From Paracoccus sp. MBLB3053 (GTDB taxonomy: Bacteria > Pseudomonadota > Alphaproteobacteria > Rhodobacterales > Rhodobacteraceae), in contig NZ_JAVQLW010000003.1 of assembly GCF_031822435.1 (NCBI RefSeq), forward strand, positions 62,001 to 126,000: 64,000 bases of DNA, written 5' to 3'. This document shows positions 54,792 to 63,845 of the stretch, in pieces. The notes beneath the pieces are model-generated. The model saw only the letters and a list, made by a program, of their open reading frames with translations. It was not told the origin of the DNA and ran no database searches. Position 1 is the stretch's first letter. Every line of letters begins with the position of its first letter. The translations under genes were made by a program, and so were the position numbers.

Positions 54792-54832
54792 CCAGGCTGT
54801 CCCGGCCGGCCGAACCGGCCAGGACAGGCTGG
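54792..54832 (-). terminator. Long imperfect hairpin downstream of the SRPBCC gene
   Basis: Two 18-base arms pair at 16 positions around the loop CCGAA, starting 41 bases past the SRPBCC stop on the - strand. There is no T run. It likely ends or stabilises the ArsR-SRPBCC message. Confidence 0.5.
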
Positions 54833-54873
54833 ACTTTCCGCAACCTCGACGGTCCTTCTCGCAAGGGCCGGGT

Positions 54874-55404
54874 TCAGCTCGGGATACGGTTCGCATACTC
54901 CGCCTTGAGGCTCGACCAACTGGCCCAGAAGCTTGCAGGCGTCGACCCGGATGCCTCCGAGACGAGAAGGTCCAGATGGGCATGCCATCCCGCGCTGACC
55001 ATGAGCTTGGCCGATCGTTCGCTCAGACCGGTATGGGTCAGGGTCAGAAGCACCCGATCGCCTTTCGGCTCTAACTCGAATGTGACCTCGCCGTTGCCCC
55101 AGGCAATGGTCAGGCTTCGCAAGGGATCAAAGGCGATCACTCGGCTTTCCAGCCGATGTTCGGCCGGAATGTCCTCTGGTCTGGGATCGGACGGGCTGCT
55201 GAGTTCATCGTTGCGCCAGACAAGTTCGAGTGGTGCTCCGGGTGAAAGTGTCATTTCGCCTGCGGCAAGCCATTTTCTGCGCTTCTCGCCGTCGATGAGA
55301 TAGCTCCAGATCCGGTCGACCGGTCCTGGCAACCATCGACGGATTACCAATGTGGTGGGCGAAACCATTGTTCCGAATTCGTCGGTCATGTCTTGAAGGG
55401 TCAT
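54874..55404 (-). CDS. SRPBCC (AHSA1-like) domain protein
   Basis: 176 residues; ATG at 55404 after GGAGG (55443 is a longer option). Helix-grip fold: TTLVIRRWLPGPVDRIWSYLIDGEKRRKWLAAGEM at the start (core PVDRIWSYLIDGEKRRKW), then TFELEPKGDRVLLTLTHTGL and GWHAHLDLLV. AHSA1-like proteins bind hydrophobic ligands; many are encoded with an ArsR repressor, as here. Specific ligand unknown. Confidence 0.88.
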   Translation of the reverse strand: MTLQDMTDEFGTMVSPTTLVIRRWLPGPVDRIWSYLIDGEKRRKWLAAGEMTLSPGAPLELVWRNDELSSPSDPRPEDIPAEHRLESRVIAFDPLRSLTIAWGNGEVTFELEPKGDRVLLTLTHTGLSERSAKLMVSAGWHAHLDLLVSEASGSTPASFWASWSSLKAEYANRIPS

Positions 55405-55552
55405 TTCGCGTAGCCTCCGTGTTGTAAGGTCAGTTGGGGCCATCGATCCGGCTGGGATCGATGATGAAACAGTTGCCTTCGGGGTCAGTACGTTTCCTTG
55501 GTGCCTTGCGAGGTGGCCGACCGGCTAGGGAAAGCGTCCGGCACGGCGATCA

Positions 55553-55927
55553 TCATTCCTTCGTTGATCGCTGCTTCTTTGGGTTGGTGGGCAAAGCCTC
55601 GTCATCTTCGCTGCGCAGAAGGCGTTCCAACCGATCCAGCCGATCCGTCCAAAACTGCTCATAGAAGGCGATTTCGTCGAAGGCGCCTTTCAAGGGCGCG
55701 GCTTCGAGACGGCAGATATGCGTCCTCCACTGGATCTCGCGGCGAATGAGCCCAGCTTTCTCAAGGACCTTGATATGTTTCGAGGCTGCGGCCAGCGACA
55801 TTTCATGCGGCGCGGCAAGCTCGCTGATCGTTCTCTCGCCGCGGGCCAGATCGCGGAGCATCCGCCTGCGGGTCGGATCGCCAAGTGCATTGAAAACCAT
55901 GTCCATGAGTGATTCTCGTTCAACCAT
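55553..55927 (-). CDS. ArsR family transcriptional regulator
   Basis: 124 residues. Winged helix with LGDPTRRRMLRDLARGERTISEL and MSLAAASKHIKVLEKAGLIRRE (recognition helix), no metal-binding Cys pair (ELCVCDL) seen, so it is probably not a metal sensor. Start at 55927 or 55906; neither has a good ribosome site. It is followed by the SRPBCC gene 148 bases later, a common pairing in which ArsR regulates the pair. Confidence 0.88.
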   Translation of the reverse strand: MVERESLMDMVFNALGDPTRRRMLRDLARGERTISELAAPHEMSLAAASKHIKVLEKAGLIRREIQWRTHICRLEAAPLKGAFDEIAFYEQFWTDRLDRLERLLRSEDDEALPTNPKKQRSTKE

Positions 55928-56018
55928 ATTGTTAAATTACCACGACCGGTCTGTTCGATCAACTGGTTGGTTTAATGATTGGCCAAGTTGTCCAGGGGAC
56001 AGGCGCGGCGCCTTGTTT

Positions 56019-57431
56019 TCACATCGACATTGCCAGAAATGCCGACCAGGCCGAGATGACTATCCCCATGACCAAGGCATAAAATCCATTCCACGCCAGT
56101 CCGACATGACGGGGCGAGACCTTGCCGAATGAGCCGATCAGCAGAACTGACGCGGTGAAAGGCGATGTTGTTCCCGTGATCGCCCAACCGCCGACGATCG
56201 CAGCGACCAGGGCGGCAGGGTCCACACCCATTTCAGCCGGGGAGGGCAGCATCGGAACGATCAGCGAGACCGAGAGGATGGGGTTCATGCCCATCTGCCC
56301 TGTCAGCGGGACCAACCAGACCATCGAAACGACGATCAGCAGGGGCGGCAGCGCGCCGAGGTCGATCCCCAGCCTGGGCATCATGGGGACCAGAAGAAAC
56401 GCCCCCAGACTGCCGATGAACGCTGCCATGAAAAGAAGCACGATCTGCCCGCCATAGGCAGGCAGCTCTCGTGTCGTGAACTCGCCGACCCGGTGTCCGA
56501 GATGGGACATGCGCCCAGTGCCGCTCGATTTGCCCTGCTGCAAGATCCACGCCATCGCGACGGTCGGCACGAAGGACATGACGGCCACGACAACGTCGAC
56601 ATGCGCGGCTTGATGCAGCAGGAAAACTCCTGTGACCACCACTGCCAGAAGAAGCAAAAGGGGCCTGAGGTGCAGAAGCCAACCTCCGCCAGGCCCCGAG
56701 CCGATGGGCACGGGACGGTTAAGGCGAGGCTTGAAGATCGCATCCATGCCCCAGCCGACGATTATCATCGTGATCGAGATGGCAAGGCATGGCAAAGCCA
56801 CCTTGGGCCACTCCGCGCCGGGAACCAAAGCGGTGGTGATGGCCATCGAGAAGCCCAGCGGCGACCAACTGAGCGTCGAGGCAAATCCACGCTGAACCGC
56901 CACCAGCATGCGCCTCCGGCGGTGTCGGCGGATTTCGGGATCGGGCTCGCGCATTGCGCTTTCCGATGCAAGCGATCCCAGCAATGCAATCGATCCGTAA
57001 AGCAGGATCAACCCGAAGAGGTGCCCGCCAATCGTCAGGGCAAGATAGCGCAGGCCGGGCCGTTGGCCGGCGAGAAAACGTCCGCAGGCAAGGATTTCCT
57101 CGGACCCGGACGCGGCAATGCGGATTGCCGAAAGGGCTGTGTATAGGGCGATCACGAAACTGCCCTTTTCGACCGCGCTCCAGCTTCCCGCCAGCCCATC
57201 GGACCTCGACAGGATGGCCAGGATGACCATGGCCAGCCCGACCACGGCGAATATCCGGGGTGAAGACCTGTCGCTGACGCAGAAAGCCAGAATTGTCGCC
57301 AGCGAAAGAACACCGGACAATCCCGCGAGCACAGGGCTGGACCCATATTCAGCCGCGATGGTGCCGAGCATGACCCCGACGGGGAAAACCCCGGAGAGCG
57401 CCCTGAGCCGAGGAGCCAAATTGCCTGACAT
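56019..57431 (-). CDS. Unidentified polytopic membrane protein, transporter-like
   Basis: 470 residues from the ATG at 57431 (GGGAA before it; 57443 and 57482 are other options). About eleven to twelve hydrophobic segments. There is a cytoplasmic-looking basic stretch, EIRRHRRRRMLVAVQRGF, near the middle. The C-terminal part GQMGMNPILSVSLIVPMLPSP and ITGTTSPFTASVLLIGSFG recall ion-transporter (IT) superfamily permeases, with paired Gly/Asn/Pro loops. No close family is recognised. It stands alone; the 278 bases between it and the BCCT start form a divergent promoter region. Confidence 0.6.
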   Translation of the reverse strand: MSGNLAPRLRALSGVFPVGVMLGTIAAEYGSSPVLAGLSGVLSLATILAFCVSDRSSPRIFAVVGLAMVILAILSRSDGLAGSWSAVEKGSFVIALYTALSAIRIAASGSEEILACGRFLAGQRPGLRYLALTIGGHLFGLILLYGSIALLGSLASESAMREPDPEIRRHRRRRMLVAVQRGFASTLSWSPLGFSMAITTALVPGAEWPKVALPCLAISITMIIVGWGMDAIFKPRLNRPVPIGSGPGGGWLLHLRPLLLLLAVVVTGVFLLHQAAHVDVVVAVMSFVPTVAMAWILQQGKSSGTGRMSHLGHRVGEFTTRELPAYGGQIVLLFMAAFIGSLGAFLLVPMMPRLGIDLGALPPLLIVVSMVWLVPLTGQMGMNPILSVSLIVPMLPSPAEMGVDPAALVAAIVGGWAITGTTSPFTASVLLIGSFGKVSPRHVGLAWNGFYALVMGIVISAWSAFLAMSM

Positions 57432-57760
57432 CGCTGTTCCCATGCTGCATGCGATGCCGAACACGCCGCGTCGCTCCTGCAATGCGCTCGATTCACAGCA
57501 TGTTTTCCGACGAGAGCCAAGGGGCGGCTTCCTGAATTGGCGCTGTTCCGGCGACCCTGATGTGTCCCGTCTGTCTTGGCCGGAACCAAGTCGGGGGTCG
57601 TCAAAACACGGGCGCCTCCTCTCGCGGTTGTGAAATGGGCCTATCGCGGCTATGCTTTGATCCTTCGGAATGCAATTCGTCCATGCTTGACGGATCAGAC
57701 GGCCTCAAGCGGCTGCGGGCGAGTTGCCGGATGCGAACTGAAAAAATCAGGGAATAATTC

Positions 57761-59428
57761 TTGTCAGAGAACACAGAGATTGTGATCGATCCTGCATCGC
57801 ACGAGGCGATCCCTTCACCCGAAGGGGCAACCCAGCTCATCGATACGGATTACGAGATCGGGCAGGACAATATCAACTATCGGCGCCGGTTCGTCTTCGA
57901 GTTGGACATCCATAACGTCGTCTTCAGCGTCTCGGCCATCGGAGTGGTGGCCTTCACCCTGCTGACGCTGATGTTCCAGAACACGCTGGAGCCTTTCTTC
58001 ACCGCCACGCGAAACGTTTTGACTTCGAACCTCGACTGGTTCTTTCTCAGCGCCGCGAATGTTTTCGTGCTGCTTTGTCTCGCCCTGATCGTGCTGCCGC
58101 TTGGCCGTATCCGTCTGGGCGGGCCCGACGCCACACCGAATTACAGCTATGCTTCTTGGTTTTCGATGCTTTTTGCTGCCGGCATGGGCATCGGCCTGAT
58201 GTTCTACGGCGTGGCCGAGCCGATGGGCAACTACACCGCCGCCTTCGATGGGCCTGTTGTCGGACCTGACGGGCTGCGAACGGACTGGGCGCCTCTGGAT
58301 GGCGCGCCGGGCGATCCGCTGGGTGCTCGCCGACTGGCCATGGCAGCCACGATTTTTCACTGGGCGCTGCACCCCTGGTCGATCTATGCCATCGTCGCCC
58401 TGTCGCTGGCGCTGTTTGCCTATAACAAGGGGCTGCCGCTGACCTTGCGATCGGTGTTCTACCCGCTCCTGGGAGAGAAGGTTTGGGGATGGCCTGGCCA
58501 TGTCATCGACATTCTCGCGGTCTTTGCGACAATCTTCGGCCTATCGACCTCGCTCGGCTTTGGGGCGCAACAAGCCAGCGCCGGGCTGAACTTCCTGTTC
58601 GGCTGGCCCGCCACCACCGGAGCGATGATCTTCCTGATCATCATTATCACCGGCATTGCGACGGCTTCGGTCGTGGCCGGTATGGACAGGGGCGTGAAGC
58701 TTTTGTCCGAGATGAACATGGTTCTGGCATTCCTGCTTCTGCTTTTCATCGTCGCGGTCGGACCGACATTTCAGATCGCGTCGGGGTTCTTCAAGAACCT
58801 TCTGGCCTATGGCGAATACCTCCCGGCGCTGTCCAACCCCTTCGGCCGGGATGACGACAATTTCCGCCAAGGCTGGACGGCCTTCTACTGGGCGTGGTGG
58901 ATCAGCTGGTCACCCTTTGTCGGCATGTTCATCGCCCGTGTCAGCCGTGGCCGCACGGTCCGCGAGTTCCTGGTGGCCGTACTGCTGATCCCTTCGCTTG
59001 TGTCGACCCTGTGGATGACTGCGCTTGGAGGAACTGCGATCAGCCAGGTCGTCAGCGAGGGTCTGACCTCGGTTCAGGATGCGGCGCTTGAACTGAAGCT
59101 GTTCGAGATGCTGGCCCATCTGCCGCTGTCTTGGCTGACCTCTCTGATCGGGATCGTGCTGGTTATCGTGTTCTTCGTGACCTCGTCGGATTCGGGGTCG
59201 CTGGTCATCGATACGATCGGCGCCGGAGGCAAGGTGAATGCACCAGTGCCGCAGCGCGTCTTCTGGGCCACATTCGAGGGCCTCGTGGCGATTGCCCTGC
59301 TGCTGGGCGGGGGATTGGTCGCGCTACAGGCGATGGCCGTTTCGACGGGATTTCCCTTTGCGATCGTGCTGCTCTTGGCCGCCGTCTCGCTGGTGATGGG
59401 ATTGCGCGCCGAGCCACGGCCAGACTGA
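57761..59428 (+). CDS. BCCT family betaine/choline/carnitine transporter
   Basis: 555 residues from a TTG start at 57761 with AGGGA upstream; there is no early ATG. Twelve membrane segments. The family signature occurs in WAWWISWSPFVGMFIARVSRGRTVREF, and the glycine-rich segment MGIGLMFYGVAEPMGNY is conserved. It imports a quaternary ammonium compound for osmoprotection or carbon/nitrogen use. Substrate cannot be assigned. The N-terminal 45 residues are charged and soluble. Confidence 0.95.
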   Translation: MSENTEIVIDPASHEAIPSPEGATQLIDTDYEIGQDNINYRRRFVFELDIHNVVFSVSAIGVVAFTLLTLMFQNTLEPFFTATRNVLTSNLDWFFLSAANVFVLLCLALIVLPLGRIRLGGPDATPNYSYASWFSMLFAAGMGIGLMFYGVAEPMGNYTAAFDGPVVGPDGLRTDWAPLDGAPGDPLGARRLAMAATIFHWALHPWSIYAIVALSLALFAYNKGLPLTLRSVFYPLLGEKVWGWPGHVIDILAVFATIFGLSTSLGFGAQQASAGLNFLFGWPATTGAMIFLIIIITGIATASVVAGMDRGVKLLSEMNMVLAFLLLLFIVAVGPTFQIASGFFKNLLAYGEYLPALSNPFGRDDDNFRQGWTAFYWAWWISWSPFVGMFIARVSRGRTVREFLVAVLLIPSLVSTLWMTALGGTAISQVVSEGLTSVQDAALELKLFEMLAHLPLSWLTSLIGIVLVIVFFVTSSDSGSLVIDTIGAGGKVNAPVPQRVFWATFEGLVAIALLLGGGLVALQAMAVSTGFPFAIVLLLAAVSLVMGLRAEPRPD

Positions 59429-59443
59429 CACGAGATGCCCCGT

Positions 59444-59468
59444 GCGAGCCGCCTTGAAGGCGGTTCGC
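59444..59468 (+). terminator. Terminator after the BCCT gene
   Basis: GCGAGCCGCC pairs with GGCGGTTCGC (one G-T wobble) around the loop TTGAA, 16 bases after the stop, followed by ATTATCTTT. Confidence 0.65.
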
Positions 59469-59584
59469 ATTATCTTTGCATCACTCCACGTCTTCATGAA
59501 CCCGGCGCGTCGGTCCAGAGGTTGTGAGACGTTCCCTTTTCTAGATTCACGCCTCGGATGACGGTAAGCTGACCCTGCTCAGGA

Positions 59585-60145
59585 ATGGAGGGTAGGCTGG
59601 CCAGAAGCGAATATCCCGCATCACCCGCTCAGGAAGCCATTCCCGGCGGAGAGTATCTGGACGGCTCTCCCCTGAGGGTCGATCTCGCGCAATTCGTTCA
59701 AAGCGGAATCAGCGTTATCCTTGGGTCGGTCGACAGGAACGCGCGACCCGTTGCCGCGATCGGCCTTGCCTGCAGGGTTCTTGATGGCGGTGTTCTGCGC
59801 GTGATCGCACGCGCGCCCGCGATCACACCCATTCTGGCCTCGGTTGCGGCAGGGTCCGGGATCGCCGTGACATTTTCCCGACCTGTCACGCATCGTTCGA
59901 TCCAGTTCAAATCCGACCGCGCCAGGATCGTGCCCGCAGAAGACGCCGATTGGCTGGCGGTCGAGCATCAGACAGCGATCTTTCGGCAGGAACTGCTCGA
60001 AGTCGGTCACGACGAGGCATTTGCCGACTACATCGTGATGTGCAGCGTGAACGAGGTTGCAGTATTCGAGCTCACACCCGATCACGGATTCGTCCAGACG
60101 CCTGGCCCAGGGGCGGGTGCCGCGCTTGCGGGGCGGCCCGGATGA
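59585..60145 (+). CDS. Pyridoxamine 5'-phosphate oxidase-like flavin-binding protein
   Basis: 186 residues. Split-barrel FMN-binding fold: ISVILGSVDRNARPVAAIGLACRVLDGGVLRVI, then SGIAVTFSRPVTHRSIQFKSDRA. FMN or F420-type cofactor is possible but not shown. The start at 59585 has only a weak ribosome site. The stop overlaps the next gene (ATGA), which itself starts with a split barrel, so the two are likely partners. Confidence 0.8.
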   Translation: MEGRLARSEYPASPAQEAIPGGEYLDGSPLRVDLAQFVQSGISVILGSVDRNARPVAAIGLACRVLDGGVLRVIARAPAITPILASVAAGSGIAVTFSRPVTHRSIQFKSDRARIVPAEDADWLAVEHQTAIFRQELLEVGHDEAFADYIVMCSVNEVAVFELTPDHGFVQTPGPGAGAALAGRPG

Positions 60146-61488
60146 GCCTCATCAACATGGATGTCCTGCGTCGCTCGCTGGAAGGGATCATTCCTTCCGT
60201 GCTCGCGACATGCGATCTCGAGAATGTCCCGAACGTCTCGCTGATTTCGCAGGTGCATTACGTCGACTGCGATCATGTGGCGTTATCGTATCAGTTCTTC
60301 AACAAGACGCGCCAGAACCTGCTCGCAACTGGTTCCGCCTCGGTCGTCGTGATCGATCCGGTGACCATGATGCAGCACCGTTTGTCGCTCGACTATGTCG
60401 AGACACGGACCGAGGGACCGATTTTTGAATCCATGAAGGCGCGTTTGGCAGGTATCGCATCTCACGCAGGGATGGCAGATGTCTTCAAGCTGCTCGGTTC
60501 GGACCTGTTCCGCGTGCGCGAGATCGAGCAGGTTCCCGCACAGTGCCGACCAGAGCCCTATCCCGAACGTGACCTGCTTCTGGCCCTTCGCCTTACCTGT
60601 CGGGAGCTTTCCGCGGTCGTCGAACTCGGCACCTTGCTGGATCGCGCACTCGACTGCCTCGAACGGTATTTCGGGATCGCGCGCTCAATGGCGCTTATGC
60701 TTGATCCGGACGCGGCGCGGCTGTTCACGCTTGCCTCGCATGGATATTCGCCCTCGGGCATCGGGTCGGAAGTGTTGCTTGGCGAAGGCGTCATCGGGGT
60801 CGCCGCGCGTCAGGACACCGCGATACGGATCGGCCACATGACCCGCGAATACGGTTATGGCGAAGCCGTGAGGAATGCGGCGATACGTTCGGGCCTTGAC
60901 TGGCAGCGCGCGACCGAGATCACCTTTCCGGGGCTGGCCGAGCCGGCCAGCCAGATCGCTGTCCCGATCCGCTCTCCCACAAGGCTGATCGGGGTGCTGT
61001 TTTGCGAAAGTGAGCAATCCTTCCGCTTCTGGCATGATGACGAAACTGCGCTGTCGATACTGGCCGATCATCTCGGGGCGCTGATCGAGCTCTTGCCTGA
61101 TCGCGCCGGCACGGCCGATCCCCCCATCATCCTGCCCCGGCCGGGTGGGGAAAATAGGGTCGTGATCCGTCATTTCGCGCAGGATGACAGCATCTTTCTT
61201 GGCAATGACTACTTGATAAAGGGGGTCGCCGGCGCCATTCTTCTGCGGTTGGTCCGTGAACGTATCGCTACCGGACGCGACGAGTTCACCACGCGCGAGC
61301 TGCGGCTGGACCCAAGCTTGCGGCTGCCCGACAATGCCGAGAATCTTGACGCCCGTCTCGTCTTGCTTCGCAAGCGTCTGGAAGAACGCGAGGCTTGTCT
61401 GAGGATTGAAAAATCCGGCCGCGGGCGGTTCCGGCTCTGCACCGCCAGCCCGCTGGTCCTGCAATCCATTGCGGGCACGCCCGGCTGA
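60142..61488 (+). CDS. Split-barrel / GAF / winged-helix multidomain protein
   Basis: 448 residues. N-terminal pyridoxamine-oxidase-like split barrel (about 1-140: GIIPSVLATCDLENVPNVSL and FNKTRQNLLATGSASVVVIDP). Central GAF domain (about 160-320: LDRALDCLERYFGIARSMALMLD, IGSEVLLGEGVIGVAARQD, IAVPIRSPTRLIGVLFCESE). The C-terminal 110 residues look like a PhoB-type winged helix: IKGVAGAILLRLVRE, DEFTTRELRLDP, NAENLDARLVLLRKRLEER, ending GRGRFRLCT. Together this reads as a flavin- or small-molecule-sensing regulator. Activity and target are unknown; the winged-helix call is from layout and is the least certain part. Confidence 0.68.
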   Translation: MSLINMDVLRRSLEGIIPSVLATCDLENVPNVSLISQVHYVDCDHVALSYQFFNKTRQNLLATGSASVVVIDPVTMMQHRLSLDYVETRTEGPIFESMKARLAGIASHAGMADVFKLLGSDLFRVREIEQVPAQCRPEPYPERDLLLALRLTCRELSAVVELGTLLDRALDCLERYFGIARSMALMLDPDAARLFTLASHGYSPSGIGSEVLLGEGVIGVAARQDTAIRIGHMTREYGYGEAVRNAAIRSGLDWQRATEITFPGLAEPASQIAVPIRSPTRLIGVLFCESEQSFRFWHDDETALSILADHLGALIELLPDRAGTADPPIILPRPGGENRVVIRHFAQDDSIFLGNDYLIKGVAGAILLRLVRERIATGRDEFTTRELRLDPSLRLPDNAENLDARLVLLRKRLEEREACLRIEKSGRGRFRLCTASPLVLQSIAGTPG

Positions 61489-61654
61489 CCGTTTAGCAAG
61501 AATTTAGCATTTCATGCCGGAACACTTAGCAAGCGCCATGGCGCCCCCGGCTGTATTTCTCCGACCTGTTCTCAACCGGGCAGACAGGGCCTGATCGGCC
61601 GGAAACAGGCGTTTGCGGTGACTGGGAAGGCTGCCCCATTCTGGATACGATGTG

Positions 61655-63073
61655 ATGGAACTAGAAGAACTCAGAGCGAAGATCGGCGGGAAAGTGACGA
61701 CGGCACAGGACGCGGCACATCAGGAAGCGGCTGCGGCGCTGCAATGGAATGCTCGAAAAAGCACGCGCGTCCCTGCGGTCATCGTGTCGGCGACGTCTGT
61801 GTCGGACGTTCAAGTGGCAGTGCGCTTCGCCGCTGCCAATGGGTTGCGCGTTTCTGCGCGTGGGGCGGGGCACAACCTTTCGGGAATTGCCATTCAGGAC
61901 TCGATCGTGATCGACCTTTCGCGCCTCGACGCATGCCAGATCGACGCAGGTCGGCGCATCGCGCAGCTTGGTCCAGGCGTGACGAATGGCAGATTGGCCG
62001 CGGCGCTGGATGCCGAGGGGATGGCGTTCCCGCTGGGGCATTGTGCGAGCGTCCCGATGAGCGGTTACCTTTTGGGAGGCGGCCTGGGCTGGAATTCCGG
62101 CACATGGGGCTTTGCCTGCTCGCGTGTCGAGGCGGTCGATGTGGTCATGCCGGATGGCGCGTTGCGGCAGGCAACGGCGGATCATTGGCCCGACATATTC
62201 TGGGCTGCGCGCGGCGGCGGGCCGGAATTCTTTGGTGTGATCGTCGGATACAAGGTGAACCTGGAGCCATTGCCCAGGGGCATGATGAGCGCTGTGCGTG
62301 TCTATCCACTGGATCGCATGGCCGAACTGGAACGCTGGATGGCGCATGTCCTTCATGCCTACCCGCGCAATGTCGACGTCGTGATCGACTTGCGCAATGC
62401 TCCTCATCCCGAAGATGGGCGTCCGGTGCCCGTCGCTGCGGGGATCTGCGTGGTCTATGCCGAAACGCAGACCGAAGCAGCACGGCTCCACAAGGACGTC
62501 GCCGCGCTCGCGCCGCAGGATGCAGTGCAGGCCATCGGTCCGATGCCCGTGTCATTCGGCGACCTCTATGCGCAAACCGAACATGCCATGCCGTCCGGCA
62601 AGCGGTTTCATATCGATTCATTCTGGGCTGGATCGGATGCCGGGCAGTTCGTCCGACACATTGCTGCGTCCATCTCGCAAGCGCCGTCGCTGCTTTGCCA
62701 CAGCATCGTTGCTCGCTATCCCGAAGGCCGACCGGCGATGCCCGACGCCGCCTTTTCGATGGCAGCGCCGGTCTGGGGTTCGCTCTGTGCCATCTGGGAC
62801 GACGCAAAGGCCGACCCCGAGCATGTCTCATGGGTTCGCGACGGGGCGGACATGATCGGCGATCTTGCGCTTGGGCATTATGTCGGCGAGGCGGATCTGC
62901 AGCGACCGGGACGATTGAACCACTGTTACGCCCCGGCTGCGCTTGGCAAGTTGAGAGCCTTGCAGCAGCTCTATGATCCGAAAGGTCTTTTCCTGCCGGT
63001 CGAGGCGCGGCCCGAAGCGAATGGCAAATCTTCCGAAGCGTTGCGTGTCAGGACAATGACGCCAGCCGAATGA
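61655..63073 (+). CDS. BBE-type FAD-linked oxidase
   Basis: 472 residues; ATG at 61655 (a GTG one codon before is possible). FAD-binding PCMH domain followed by a substrate domain and the C-terminal berberine-bridge motif (RPGRLNHCYAPAALGKLRALQQLYDPKGLF, core NHCYAPAALGKL and YDPKGLF). ARGAGHNLSG holds the His and LGHCASVPMSGYLLGGGLGW the Cys that in this family can both bind FAD covalently. Cytoplasmic; no signal peptide. The oxidised substrate (sugar or alcohol) is unknown. Confidence 0.9.
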   Translation: MELEELRAKIGGKVTTAQDAAHQEAAAALQWNARKSTRVPAVIVSATSVSDVQVAVRFAAANGLRVSARGAGHNLSGIAIQDSIVIDLSRLDACQIDAGRRIAQLGPGVTNGRLAAALDAEGMAFPLGHCASVPMSGYLLGGGLGWNSGTWGFACSRVEAVDVVMPDGALRQATADHWPDIFWAARGGGPEFFGVIVGYKVNLEPLPRGMMSAVRVYPLDRMAELERWMAHVLHAYPRNVDVVIDLRNAPHPEDGRPVPVAAGICVVYAETQTEAARLHKDVAALAPQDAVQAIGPMPVSFGDLYAQTEHAMPSGKRFHIDSFWAGSDAGQFVRHIAASISQAPSLLCHSIVARYPEGRPAMPDAAFSMAAPVWGSLCAIWDDAKADPEHVSWVRDGADMIGDLALGHYVGEADLQRPGRLNHCYAPAALGKLRALQQLYDPKGLFLPVEARPEANGKSSEALRVRTMTPAE

Positions 63074-63074
63074 C

Positions 63075-63124
63075 GGTCTGAGAACGGGTCGGGCAGATCC
63101 AGGGATCTGCCCGGGCCTCAGACC
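63075..63124. terminator. Nested hairpin between the FAD oxidase and arsH
   Basis: Inner 10-base stem CGGGCAGATC / GATCTGCCCG with a CAGG loop, flanked by an 8-base outer stem GGTCTGAG / CTCAGACC that runs into the arsH stop. It is suited to stop transcription from both sides. Confidence 0.7.
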
Positions 63125-63831
63125 GCCTTGCCTTGATTGACACGTCTGGACAGGGCCTCGTGGGTTTCCACGCGCTCGGAATAACGGTCAACCAGGGTCC
63201 CTCGAATATCGCGCGTGAGCAGGGTGAACCGGACCAACTCCTCCATCACGTCGACGATCCGATCGAAATAGGGTGAAGGCTTCATGCGGCCCGTTTCGTC
63301 GAATTCATCCCATGCCTTTGCAACCGATGACTGGTTCGGAATTGTCAGAAGCCGCATCCAGCGCCCAAGGATGCGCAGTTGATTGACGGTGTTAAAACTT
63401 TGGCTGCCACCGCAAACCTGCATCACCGCCAGGGTCTTGCCCTGCGTCGGCCGGACGCTGCCGACGGAAAGCGGAATCCAGTCGATCTGGCTTTTCATCA
63501 CGCCGGACATCGCGCCATGGCGCTCGGGCGAGGACCAGACCATCCCTTCACACCAATTTACCAGATCGCGTAACTCGGCGACCTTGGGGTGCTCGACAGG
63601 GACCGCATCGACCATGGGCAGACCGTGCGGATCAAAGAAGCGGGTCTCGGCGCCAAAGGCCCTCAGGATGCGCGCGGCCTCTTCTGCGGCGAGCCGAGAA
63701 TAGCTGCGTTCACGCAGCGAGCCATAGAGTAACAGGATCTTTGGTGGATGGGTGCCGCGTTCAGTCGGATGCAATGTCCGTGCATCAACGGAATGAAAGA
63801 ATTCTGGCTTGAGATTTGGCAGGTCGGTCAA
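63118..63831 (-). CDS. arsH: ArsH, NADPH-dependent FMN reductase of arsenic resistance
   Basis: 237 residues from a TTG at 63831 with GGGAG upstream. Flavodoxin-like fold: FMN loop [24 protein letters not shown] (core [11 protein letters not shown]), [25 protein letters not shown] and [20 protein letters not shown], all ArsH-typical. ArsH oxidises organoarsenicals and reduces quinones/FMN. Co-directional with the ACR3 gene 14 bases upstream. Confidence 0.95.
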   Translation of the reverse strand: MTDLPNLKPEFFHSVDARTLHPTERGTHPPKILLLYGSLRERSYSRLAAEEAARILRAFGAETRFFDPHGLPMVDAVPVEHPKVAELRDLVNWCEGMVWSSPERHGAMSGVMKSQIDWIPLSVGSVRPTQGKTLAVMQVCGGSQSFNTVNQLRILGRWMRLLTIPNQSSVAKAWDEFDETGRMKPSPYFDRIVDVMEELVRFTLLTRDIRGTLVDRYSERVETHEALSRRVNQGKAV

Positions 63832-63845
63832 GTCATCGCTCCCTT

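Noticed and set aside
55553..55927. ArsR gene as the arsenic regulator of the ars genes at the end of the window
   Set aside because: It lacks the metal-binding Cys pair, is 8 kb away and is paired with an SRPBCC gene.
61618..62976. Second + strand frame of about 450 codons over the FAD oxidase
   Set aside because: Same strand, other frame; Cys/Arg/Gly-rich with no motif, whereas the FAD oxidase frame is fully family-like.
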